A stretch of DNA of 64,000 nt from Rhizobium sp. 007 (GTDB lineage Bacteria > Pseudomonadota > Alphaproteobacteria > Rhizobiales > Rhizobiaceae), in the NCBI RefSeq assembly GCF_015353075.1, contig NZ_CP064191.1, forward strand, positions 1-64,000, in the 5' to 3' direction. Positions 44,385 to 53,093 of this stretch are shown in pieces (positions within the stretch are counted from its first letter, which is position 1; each line of letters opens with the position of its first letter). Below the pieces are notes generated by a model that saw only the letters and a program-made list of their open reading frames with translations, was not told where the DNA came from and made no database searches. The translations under genes were made by a program, and so were the position numbers.

Positions 44385-45834
44385 AGTGGTTCTGTGGTAT
44401 GGCCGAGCACCCCGTCTCGAAGTAGTTGCAGAATTCGACGCCAAAGGCTTGCGGCTCGAGCATGTCATCGATCCCTACTATCGGACGGACATCCTGCCTG
44501 TCAGGGCAGTCGTGTTTGAGATCAGCGCAGAATGCCTTGAGAGCGTCGTTTCCGCGGCAGAGGCGCAAGCTGGGAGGGCGCTTGATTACAATAGACTTGT
44601 CATCTTCAACGCTGTCGATGACCGCAGCATGGGGAATGCGCAGAAGGCCATAGGGGAAATTCTCGCATTGCCGCACGCCGTTCGGAGGACTGGCGCGGAA
44701 GCGAGGGAACTTGCCGCTCTCGCTCAGGGGCATGACAAAGGCGGCCGGCCTAGATTGGACCTCGACATATCGATCGCAAATGACCGACGGCCCCTCGAAC
44801 CGGGAGACACCCGCCTTTTCCGGAGGGCATTCGCCGACTGCACGAAGGTTTCGCTGGTCGAGTTGACGGGCGGTCGATCCGATGCCCGGGTTTTCGCGGT
44901 CCACAGGACGATGGATGGGTCTGACGGCGGCGTTTGGCCACAGCCCGCCTTTGCAAAGCTCGATTCTCCCCACAAGATCGCCTTGGAATACCAGAACTAC
45001 AGAAAGTACGCGGAGCCTTTCATTCCCTTCGGATTGCGCCCGAATGTGAGCGGGACCTACGAAGGCTCGGAAAAGGCGCTGATGGTCGGGAACTTCGTCG
45101 ATCGCTCGGAATCGCTCTGGGACCTTGCCAGGCGGAATGTTGCGGATGAGGCGATAAACTCGCTCATAGACGACACCCTCGCGGGTTGGCGGGCCCAGGC
45201 ATATACAAGAAACCCGGACTACGGCTCCATCGCAGCGGCGATGCAGGGCGCGGGTATTTTCGACCCTGAGAAGCTGCAGCGAAGCCATCTGAAGCATGCC
45301 GAGAGGCAGGGACTGCGGGAAAACTTTCCCAAGTTATGGGAGCGCTTGAAGGCCCACTCCGTCCACTATCGTGCCTGCCCGATACACGGGGATCTGCATG
45401 GGGAAAATGTCAGGGTCCGAAAGGGTCAGGCAATTCTGATCGACCTGGCCTCCGTCGCCGCTCGCGGGCCCGCGGTAGCTGACCTTGCTTCTCTCGAAGT
45501 ATGGCTGGCGTTCGAACTACCGCCGGAATGCGATGCGGATCGTTTCGGGGACGATGTATGGACCAGAGAGGTGGACAGGCTGTTGGCGGTGGCTTGTTTC
45601 CAGCACCCGCCTGGACCTGTGGACCCGCTTTCGCGTTTCGCCTGGATGGCGAACGTTGTCCGGCAGATCCGCCATATGGGCATTGCCGCGCAGACCACGT
45701 CGAAAGAGTATCAGACCGCCGTCGCCGTCCAGCTCCTCCGCAGATGCCAGTGGGATGGGGCAGGGGACGCTGATAGGTACCGGCGGAGCCATGGCTACGT
45801 CATCGCTCTCAACCTCATCAAAGACGTATTGTAA
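44368..45834 (+). CDS. Phosphotransferase/kinase-like protein in Ubl operon II
   Basis: The 488-residue protein has an aminoglycoside-phosphotransferase-like catalytic segment late in the chain: YRACPIHGDLHGENVRVRKG with the catalytic HGD and Asn, then AILIDLASVAARGPAVADLA with the metal-binding Asp. Upstream are VSLVELTGGRSDARVFAVHR (glycine-rich part) and KIALEYQNYRKYAEPFIPFG. The N-terminal 120 residues resemble a receiver-like alpha/beta unit. The family may be the ternary complex-associated kinase-like domain described in bacterial conflict systems; this is recollection. It overlaps the JAB-E1 gene by 17 bases. Operon I has no such gene. Confidence 0.72.
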   Translation: MSDRREVVLWYGRAPRLEVVAEFDAKGLRLEHVIDPYYRTDILPVRAVVFEISAECLESVVSAAEAQAGRALDYNRLVIFNAVDDRSMGNAQKAIGEILALPHAVRRTGAEARELAALAQGHDKGGRPRLDLDISIANDRRPLEPGDTRLFRRAFADCTKVSLVELTGGRSDARVFAVHRTMDGSDGGVWPQPAFAKLDSPHKIALEYQNYRKYAEPFIPFGLRPNVSGTYEGSEKALMVGNFVDRSESLWDLARRNVADEAINSLIDDTLAGWRAQAYTRNPDYGSIAAAMQGAGIFDPEKLQRSHLKHAERQGLRENFPKLWERLKAHSVHYRACPIHGDLHGENVRVRKGQAILIDLASVAARGPAVADLASLEVWLAFELPPECDADRFGDDVWTREVDRLLAVACFQHPPGPVDPLSRFAWMANVVRQIRHMGIAAQTTSKEYQTAVAVQLLRRCQWDGAGDADRYRRSHGYVIALNLIKDVL

Positions 45835-45845
45835 TAGAGGGCTTC

Positions 45846-46367
45846 ATGGACCAGCCAGCCAGGAAAATCCGACTCCAGGGCGAAGTGGAATACAGGGATG
45901 AGTCCTTAGAACTGTTGAAACTCCCTGGAGACGCCGCGATCGTCGTCCGCGGACAACCGAGATCCTTCATGCTGAAGTGCCCGGACGGTTGCGGAGAAAC
46001 GCTTGCGGTGAACTTGGATGGAAGAACCGACAAGGCGTGGATCCTGGACATGAGAGGCGGAGAGCCGACGTTGTTTCCCTCCGTGTGGAGAGACAGTGGC
46101 TGCAAGAGCCATTTCGTTGTTTGGCGTGGGCACGTGTTGTGGTGTGATCGATGGGAGGACGGAAACGTCGAGCCGGCCTACGACCCTGCCCTCGAAGACA
46201 AGATATGGAAATCACTCCCGGATGATCGGCTGAAGAGTGCCGTCGAAGTCGCATATGAGTTGGACGAGATTCCTTGGGATGTGTCGAGGGTCTGTCGGCA
46301 ACTCGCTAGGTGCGGTAAGGCGGAGGCGGGGACCGGAAACCGCCGAGATTGGTTCCGTAGGAGATAA
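45846..46367 (+). CDS. DUF6527 family protein, Ubl operon II
   Basis: The 173-residue product shares the DUF6527 pattern with the protein at 16317: SFMLKCPDGCGETLAVNLDG, LFPSVWRDSGCKSHFVVWRG and HVLWCDRW. The four Cys positions (CPDGC, GC, WC) are conserved, pointing to a zinc site. About 55 extra residues follow the shared core. It begins 11 bases after the kinase-like gene and ends the operon; the ISL3 element follows 100 bases later. Confidence 0.85.
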   Translation: MDQPARKIRLQGEVEYRDESLELLKLPGDAAIVVRGQPRSFMLKCPDGCGETLAVNLDGRTDKAWILDMRGGEPTLFPSVWRDSGCKSHFVVWRGHVLWCDRWEDGNVEPAYDPALEDKIWKSLPDDRLKSAVEVAYELDEIPWDVSRVCRQLARCGKAEAGTGNRRDWFRRR

Positions 46368-46474
46368 GGGTGTCGAGATTTCTGTGTGGCGCCTGGCTAT
46401 CTGGTGAGCGATGTCTTTCGGAAAGTGCGCCAAGTCTATTGGGACCTGTCCGCCTGTCACTTGGCAGTTAAACG

Positions 46475-48198
46475 GGGTCTTCCTCAATTTGTGTGGTTAA
46501 CAGACCGTTAGCAATGATGCCGGTATGGGCTGGCATGCGAACGAAATCGAAATGGTCGTCCGGTCCGGGTATTAAAGTGCAGAGCGTTGTATATTGGGTT
46601 GTGTCTGCTTGCGGGCCAACGTCTGGCATATGCCCTGATTGCCGATACCGGACCAGAACTCGGCAGGGTTGGTCGTACCGCAGTCTTCAAGACCTGCCGA
46701 TCCAAGGTAATGTCGTGACGGTGAAGCTCCAGTTGAGCCGCTAACGTTGCACGCATCTGCAGTGCAAACGGAAAACGTTTACCGATCGGATCCCAGCGAT
46801 TGCCTCCCCTATGCCCGCCGGACAACGAGGGTGGACAATACGGGCGGGCGGCCCGGCGAACGCTTGATGCAGCGGCTCGGGATGCCGATCAGCGACGACA
46901 CCTTCGGCACTTGAAGCGGAATGCTGCACGGGCCGACGACGACGCCCCGACTCGGATCGTCGGCATCGATGACTGGAGTTGGAGGAAATCGTGGCGCTAC
47001 GGCACGATCATCGTCGATCGTGAGCGTCGAAAGGTCGTGGACATTCTCGAAGACCGGAGCGTGGTAAGCGTTGCGCAATGGTCGGAGCGGCACCCCCAAT
47101 ATCGAGGTCGTGAGCCGAGATCGATGCGGGCTTTACGCGCAGCTCGTGAAGGCGCGCCGCAAGCATCTCAGGTGGCGGATCTCTTTCATCTCGTTCAAAA
47201 TTTGCGCCACGCTATCGAGGAACAAATGAGCCTTTGCGGCCGCGCTACAGGCAGAGCATTGTTGGCCCCACGAGGACATCGAGATTTATAATGATGATCG
47301 AGCTTTGCATGAGCAGGCCCCCGAAACGCCGAGGCGCAATCAGCTTCGCCGCGCGCATCGGCAGTCTCGGGAAGGATGTGTTCGAGACGATCCACGCCTT
47401 GAGCAAAGAGGGCCTGTCGTGCTCGGAGATTGCACGTCGCACAGGATATGGCCGACGCAGCATCGCGAAATGGCTAACTTTCGCGGCGCCACCCGACCGA
47501 CGCAGGGCCGCGCTGCAGCCGACATCTCCTCTATATTCGAAGCGTTTCTCACCCAGTGTTGGAAGGATGGCAATCGCTGCGGACGGCATCTGTTCCACGA
47601 TATCAGGCACCGCGGATACACCGGCAGCTTCTCCAATCTTGAACGCCTCCTGGCAACCTGGCGCCGAGCCGAGAGGCCGGGAAAGGATAAAGATGATGCG
47701 GTACCGGCTCCGATCGTTCTCGCTGACCAAACCTATGACAATGCGCCTGTGCGTGATCCGCAAACCGGACATTTGATCTCACCGGTTATCGCCGCTGCTC
47801 TTTGCATAAAGCCGCGCGGAACGCTGACAATCAATCTGGCGCGGAAAGTCGATGCCCTCAAACAGGGATCACCGACGTTTGCGGTTTTGCGCAAGTTTGC
47901 CATGCGGTTTCGCAGTATATTTCGTAGCCGGGCTTCGGGGAAACTCGAAGAATGGATCGATGATGCCATTCACTCCGGGCTCGCTTCCTTGGCCCGTTTT
48001 GCCCGCGTTCTTCGCCGTGATATCGACGCCGTCTGTAACGCCATCGATCTACCCTGGAGCAATGGTCAGGCAGAAGGTCAGATAAACCGCCTGAAGACGA
48101 TCAAACGTGCAATGTATGGCAGGGCGGGCCTAGAGCTTCTCAGAGCACGGATGATGCCGATCAAATTGGCCGATCTCCACACAAAGTGAGGAAGACCC
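46475..48198 (+). mobile_element. ISL3-family element, decayed
   Basis: Near-perfect terminal repeats (left GGGTCTTCCTCAATTTGTGT at 46475, right its complement with ACTTTGTGT at 48177-48198) enclose one transposase gene broken into three frames: 46532 onward (MRTKSKWSSGPGIKVQSVVY), about 46830-47240 (IVGIDDWSWRKSWRYGTIIV), and 47305-48189 (LPWSNGQAEGQINRLKTIKR, typical ISL3 C-terminus). It lies between Ubl operon II and the gibberellin operon and may have brought the two together. The 33.7 kb copy is a shorter relative. Confidence 0.88.
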
Positions 48199-48304
48199 AG
48201 CTTCGGTTCCATACTGGACGTCCGATCATGCCCTACAGACGAACCCTGACTTCTGCGCCAAGCTAAGGCGACCGACATACCTTGCGTTGACCTACTGTCG
48301 GGTT

Positions 48305-48320
48305 TGTCGCGTCCGCGACA
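48305..48320 (+). promoter_or_regulatory. NifA upstream activator sequence
   Basis: TGTCGCGTCCGCGACA is exactly TGT-N10-ACA, the NifA binding site, and is itself a good palindrome. It lies 87 bases upstream of a sigma54 promoter. Confidence 0.8.
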
Positions 48321-48407
48321 TGGTGATGTTCGGCCCGGGCGTGCCGCGCTCAGTTAAGACATTGAATGATTTGCAGAGCAGTTTATCTGAGGCGCTCCCT
48401 GCGCAGT

Positions 48408-48423
48408 TGGCACGATTCTTGCT
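48408..48423 (+). promoter_or_regulatory. Sigma54 (RpoN) promoter of the gibberellin operon
   Basis: TGGCACGATTCTTGCT matches the -24/-12 consensus (TGGCACG-N4-TTGCW) completely. It ends 64 bases before the CYP112 ATG. With the NifA site upstream, expression is predicted inside nitrogen-fixing nodules. Confidence 0.88.
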
Positions 48424-48487
48424 GCCCTAGTTGTACGGCGGCACACGTCGGCATGCCCTTCCATCGCTTAGAGAGTGGAGTGCCACC

Positions 48488-49681
48488 ATGTCCGAACAAC
48501 CCTTGCCGACGCTGCCGATGTGGCGCGTCGATCACATCGAGCCCTCGCCCGAGATGTTGGCGCTACGCGCCAACGGTCCGATCCACCGCGTGCGCTTCCC
48601 GTCCGGGCACGAAGGCTGGTGGGTGAAAGGCTACGACGAGGCCAAGGCGGTGCTGTCCGACGCGGCGTTCCGGCCCGCGGGAATGCCGCCGGCGGCATTC
48701 ACTCCGGATACGGTGATTCTCGGTTCGCCGGGGTGGCTGGTCTCGCACGAGGGGGGCGAGCATGCCCGGTTACGCACGATCGTGGCGCCGGCCTTCAGCA
48801 ACCGCAGGGTGAAGCTGCTCGCGCAGCAGGTCGAGGCGATCGCCGCGCAGTTGTTCGAGACGCTGGCGGCCCAGCCCCAGCCCGCCGACCTGCGGCGCCA
48901 CCTCTCCTTTCCGCTTCCGGCCATGGTCATCAGCGCGCTGATGGGCCTGCTCTACGAGGATCACGCCTTCCTCGCCGGGCTGTCCGACGAGGTGATGACG
49001 CACCAGCATGAAAGCGGCGCCTCGCGCCAGGCCTTGGAAGAACTGCGCGCCTACATTCGCGGCAAGATGCGGGACAAGCGCCAGGATCCGGGCGACAACC
49101 TGCTGACGGATCTGCTCGCGGCAATCGACCAGGGCAAGGCGACCGAGGAAGAGGCGATCGGCCTGGCGGCGGGCATGCTGGTGGCGGGCACGAGAGCACC
49201 GTCGCGCAGATCGAATTCGGCCTGCTGGCCATGTTCCGCCATCCGCAACAGCGCGAACGCCTGGTCGGCGATCCATCCCTGGTGGACAAGGCGGTGGAGG
49301 AAATCCTGCGCATGTACCCGCCGGGCGCGGGCTGGGACGGCATCATGCGCTATCCGAGGACCGACGTGACCATCGCGGGCGTGCATATTCCCGCGGAGAG
49401 CAAGGTGCTGGTCGGGCCTGCCGGCGACGTCGTTCGATCCGCGCCATTTCGACGACCCGGAAACCTTCGACATCGGACGCGACGAAAAGCTGCACCTGGC
49501 GTTCTCCTACGGGCCGCACTACTGCATCGGCGTGGCGCTGCCCAGACGGGAACTCAAGGTGGTGTTCGGTTCGATCTTCCAGCGCTTTCCCGCGCTGCGC
49601 CTGGCCGTGGCGCCAGAAGAACTGACGTTGCGCAAAGAGATCATCACTGGCGGGTTCGCGGAGTTCCCGGTGCTCTGGTGA
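48488..49681 (+). pseudogene. cyp112: CYP112 cytochrome P450, two frameshifts
   Basis: The sequence matches rhizobial CYP112, the P450 that converts GA12 towards GA9. From ATG 48488 the first 234 codons are normal (LPMWRVDHIEPSPEMLALRA). Near 49188 one C seems to be missing (GHESTVAQIEFG becomes unreadable), the I-helix and ExxR region (VDKAVEEILRMYPPGAGWDG) continue in the next frame, and near 49417 an extra C restores the original frame for FDPRHFDDPETFDIGRDEKL and the heme loop AFSYGPHYCIGVAL. Translation would stop at 49369, before the heme Cys. Since the two changes compensate, sequencing error is a real alternative to decay. Confidence 0.85.
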
Positions 49682-49775
49682 TGCGCGGACGCCGACGGGA
49701 ATCGCGATCCTCTCCGCAATTTGCCGGCGCGCCTGGCGCGCGCCGGTCAGATCAGCCAGCCAAGAGGTAACCAAG

Positions 49776-51392
49776 ATGGACGTGCAAGAAACCACGGCAG
49801 CATGCCGGGACGCCTTCGCCGAACTGGCGTCGCCAGCGTGCACCCACGACCCGTATCCGTTCATGCGGTGGTTGCGCGAGCACGATCCGGTGCATCGCGC
49901 GGCGTCGGGCCTCTTTCTGTTGAGCCGCCACGCCGACATCTACGAGGCGCTCAAGGCCACGGGCGATGCGTTTCGGGGACCGGCGCCGGGCGAACTGGCG
50001 CGCTATTTCCCGCGTGCGGCGACCAGCCTGTCGGTCAATCTGATGGCGTCCACGCTAGCGATGAAGGACCCACCGACGCATACGCGTCTGCGCCGGCTGA
50101 TCTCGCGCGACTTCACCATGCGCCAGATCGACAACCTGCGGCCGAGCACCGCGCGCATCGTCGCAGCGCGCCTGGACGGCATGGCGCCCGCGCTGGAGCG
50201 CGGGGAGGCGGTGGACCTGCATCGGGAATTCGCGCTGGCCTTGCCCATGCTGGTCTTCGCCGAACTGTTCGGCCTGCCCCAGGACGACATGTTGGGGCTC
50301 GCCGCCGGCATCGGCGCCATTGTGGAAGGCCTGGGCCCGCACGCCAGCGATCCCCAGCTCGCCGCGGCGGACGCGGCCAGCGCCAGGGTGCTGGCCTACT
50401 TCGGCGACCTCATACAGCGCAAGCGCACCGATCCCCGCCACGACATCGTGTCGATGCTGGTCGGCGCACACGACGACGATGCCGACACGCTGTCGGATGC
50501 GGAGTTGATCAGCATGCTGTGGGGCATGCTGCTGGGCGGCTTCGCCACCACTGCTGCGACCATCGACCATGCGGTCCTGGCGATGCTGGCGTATCCCGAA
50601 CAGCGGCACTGGCTGCAGGGAGACGCCGTGGGGGTGAAGGCATTCGTCGAAGAAGTCCTGCGCTGCGACGCGCCCGTCCTGTTCAGCCCCACTCCGCGTA
50701 TCGCCCAGCGCGACATCGAGCTGGGCGGCGTGGTGATCCCGAAGAACGCGGACGTGCGGTTGCTGATCGCGGCCGGCAATCGCGACCCGGACGCCTTCGC
50801 CGATCCCGACCGCTTCGATCCCGCGCGGTTCTACGGCACCAATCCTGGCGGCACCAATCCTGGCATGTCGACCGACGGGAAGATCATGCTGAGCTTCGGC
50901 CACGGCATCCACTTCTGCCCCGGTGCGCAACTGGCCCGGATGCAGTTGGCCGAGAGCCTGCCGCGGATCCAGGCGCGCTTCCCCACGCTGGCATTGGCCG
51001 AGCAGCCGACCCGGGAGCCCTCCGCGTTCCTTAGGACGTTCCGCGCGCTGCCGGTGCGGCTGCATGCGCAGGGGGGGCCTGAGATGCGCGTCGTGGTCGA
51101 CCAGGATCTGTGCGGAACCACCGGGCAGTGCGTGCTGACGCTGCCGGGCACCTTTCGCCAGCGCGAACCGGACGGCGTGGCCGAAGTGTGCGTGGCGACG
51201 GTCCCGCAGGCGCTGCACGCCGCCGTGCTGCTCGCGGCCAGCCAGTGCCCGGTCGCCGCCATCCGGGTCATCGAAAGCGACACTGGCGATGGCGAGCGCG
51301 CCAGCGCCGACCCTGCGCCTTCTCCGGCGGAGGCTGAGCGGCATGCCGCGAAAGACCAACGCAATCCAGGAGGACACGATGGGACGGTTTGA
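49776..51392 (+). CDS. cyp114-fd: CYP114-ferredoxin fusion
   Basis: The 538-residue product is an in-frame fusion. Residues 1-425 are CYP114: oxygen-binding I-helix region [16 protein letters not shown], Exx[14 protein letters not shown], heme loop [16 protein letters not shown]. From residue 430 a small 3Fe-4S ferredoxin follows ([20 protein letters not shown], later [12 protein letters not shown]). CYP114 performs the oxidative ring contraction of ent-kaurenoic acid derivative to GA12-aldehyde using this ferredoxin. Fused CYP114-Fd is known in alphaproteobacterial gibberellin operons. A further 45-residue tail extends into the SDR start by 14 bases. Confidence 0.93.
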   Translation: MDVQETTAACRDAFAELASPACTHDPYPFMRWLREHDPVHRAASGLFLLSRHADIYEALKATGDAFRGPAPGELARYFPRAATSLSVNLMASTLAMKDPPTHTRLRRLISRDFTMRQIDNLRPSTARIVAARLDGMAPALERGEAVDLHREFALALPMLVFAELFGLPQDDMLGLAAGIGAIVEGLGPHASDPQLAAADAASARVLAYFGDLIQRKRTDPRHDIVSMLVGAHDDDADTLSDAELISMLWGMLLGGFATTAATIDHAVLAMLAYPEQRHWLQGDAVGVKAFVEEVLRCDAPVLFSPTPRIAQRDIELGGVVIPKNADVRLLIAAGNRDPDAFADPDRFDPARFYGTNPGGTNPGMSTDGKIMLSFGHGIHFCPGAQLARMQLAESLPRIQARFPTLALAEQPTREPSAFLRTFRALPVRLHAQGGPEMRVVVDQDLCGTTGQCVLTLPGTFRQREPDGVAEVCVATVPQALHAAVLLAASQCPVAAIRVIESDTGDGERASADPAPSPAEAERHAAKDQRNPGGHDGTV

Positions 51393-51604
51393 AGGCAAAG
51401 TGGCCGTGGTGACCGGCGCCGGCATCGGCAAGGGACGTGGCCGCGCTGGTGGCCTTCCTGCTCTCCGACGATGCTGCGTTCATCACCGGCCAGGTCGTGT
51501 GCATCGACGGCGGCATGCTGGCGCATGTGCCGACTTACGCCGACGGTGGCAACAGCCGCGCCGCGCGGCCTGCCGGCGACACCGCCGAAGCGGCGCGCTG
51601 CTGA
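51379..51604 (+). pseudogene. sdr: Gibberellin operon SDR, internally deleted
   Basis: From ATG 51379 the sequence reads [19 protein letters not shown], the nucleotide-binding start of the short-chain dehydrogenase, then jumps to DVAALVAFLLSDDAAFITGQ and VVCIDGGMLAHVPTYADGGN, the C-terminal end. About 190 codons, including the catalytic Tyr-x3-Lys, are missing, although the frame is kept. The enzyme normally oxidises GA12-aldehyde to GA12. The last codon overlaps the CYP117 start (TGATG), so it may now serve only for translational coupling. Confidence 0.92.
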
Positions 51605-52947
51605 TGGACATGCTGCTCAACCCGCTGGACCGTCGGCACCGGCTGCGGTACGACATCCCGGTCGTGCCCGGCGCTTTCCCCCTGGTCGGGCATCTTCCCG
51701 CCATCGTCTGCGACCTGCCGCGCCTGCTGCGGCGCGCGGAACGGACGCTGGGCAGCCACTTCTGGCTGGATTTCGGCCCTGCCGGACACCTGATGACCTG
51801 CGTGGATCCGGATTCGTTCGCACTGCTCCGGCACAAGGACGTGTCCTCGGCGCTGATCGAAGAGATCGCGCCCGAATTGCTTGGCGGAACGTTGGTCACC
51901 CAGGACGGCGGCGCGCACCGGCAGGCGCGCGATGCGATCAAGGCGGCGTTCCTGCCCAAGGGGCTGACCCAGGCCGGCATCGGCGACCTGTTCGCGCCCG
52001 TCATCCAGGCGCGGGTGCGGGCGTGGCGCGACCGCGGCGACGTAGCCATCCTGCGCGAAACCGGCGACCTGATGCTCAAGCTCATCTTCAGCCTCATGGG
52101 AATCCCCGCCCAGGACCTGCCGGGATGGCATCGCAAGTACCGGCAACTGCTGCAGTTGATCGTCGCGCCCCCGGTCGACCTGCCCGGACTGCCCTTGCGG
52201 CGCGGCCGCGCCGCCCGCGACTGGATCGACGCGCAGTTGCGCCAGTTCGTCCGCGACGCGCGCGCGCATGCCGCGCGCACCGGGTTGATCAACGACATGG
52301 TGAGCGCCTTCGATCGCAGCGACGATGCGCTCTCCGATGACGTCCTGGTCGCCAATATCCGCTTGCTGCTGTTTGGCGGTCACGAGACCACCGCCTCGAC
52401 GATGGCCTGGATGGTGATCGAGCTGGCGCGGCAGCCTGTGCTGTGGGACGCCCTGGTCGAAGAGGCGCAACGCGTGGGCGCCGTGCCGACCCGGCACGCG
52501 GACCTGGCGCAGTGTCCGGTTGCCGAGGCGCTGTTCCGAGAGACGCTGCGCCTGCATCCGGCGGTCACGCTCCTGCCGCGTCGCGCGCTGCAGGAATTGC
52601 AACTCGGCCAACGGCGCATTCCCGCGGGCACCCATCTGTGCATCCCGCTGCTGCATTTCTCGACCTCGGCGCTGCTGCACGAGGCGCCTGATCAGTTCCG
52701 CCTGGCGCGGTGGCTGCAACGCACGGAGCCGATCCGACCGGTGGACATGCTGCAGTTCGGTACCGGCCCACACGTCTGCATCGGCTACCACCTGGTATGG
52801 CTGGAACTGGTGCAATTCTCCATCGCCTTGGCGCTGACCATGCACAAGGCCGGGGTGCGGCCGCGGTTGCTGAGCGGCGTCGAAAAAGGCCGGCGCTATT
52901 ACCCGACCGCACATCCGTCCATGACAACCCGCATCGGATTCTCATGA
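51604..52947 (+). CDS. cyp117: CYP117, ent-kaurene oxidase
   Basis: The 447-residue P450 has a proline-rich N-terminus (YDIPVVPGAFPLVGHLP), I-helix LLLFGGHETTASTMAWMV, ExxR AEALFRETLRLHPAVTLL and heme loop QFGTGPHVCIGYHLV with the axial Cys. In the bacterial gibberellin pathway CYP117 oxidises ent-kaurene to ent-kaurenoic acid. Its ATG overlaps the SDR stop. All P450 signatures are present, so it appears intact. Confidence 0.93.
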   Translation: MDMLLNPLDRRHRLRYDIPVVPGAFPLVGHLPAIVCDLPRLLRRAERTLGSHFWLDFGPAGHLMTCVDPDSFALLRHKDVSSALIEEIAPELLGGTLVTQDGGAHRQARDAIKAAFLPKGLTQAGIGDLFAPVIQARVRAWRDRGDVAILRETGDLMLKLIFSLMGIPAQDLPGWHRKYRQLLQLIVAPPVDLPGLPLRRGRAARDWIDAQLRQFVRDARAHAARTGLINDMVSAFDRSDDALSDDVLVANIRLLLFGGHETTASTMAWMVIELARQPVLWDALVEEAQRVGAVPTRHADLAQCPVAEALFRETLRLHPAVTLLPRRALQELQLGQRRIPAGTHLCIPLLHFSTSALLHEAPDQFRLARWLQRTEPIRPVDMLQFGTGPHVCIGYHLVWLELVQFSIALALTMHKAGVRPRLLSGVEKGRRYYPTAHPSMTTRIGFS

Positions 52948-53093
52948 GCTGGCATCGCATGCCCCTTGTGGCGAGGCAGCGGCGCCGGCGACGCGCGGCA
53001 TTGCTGCGCTCGGCGCGCGCGCTCGGTGCGAACGCCGGCAACACCGCGGCGGTTCGCCGCTCGCCGTGGCCGTCTCCTGTCAGGTACAAGGAC

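Noticed and set aside
49721..51034. Long Arg/Ala-rich frames overlapping CYP114, CPS and other operon genes
   Set aside because: High GC content creates long open frames on both strands. They lack family motifs and overlap clear genes.
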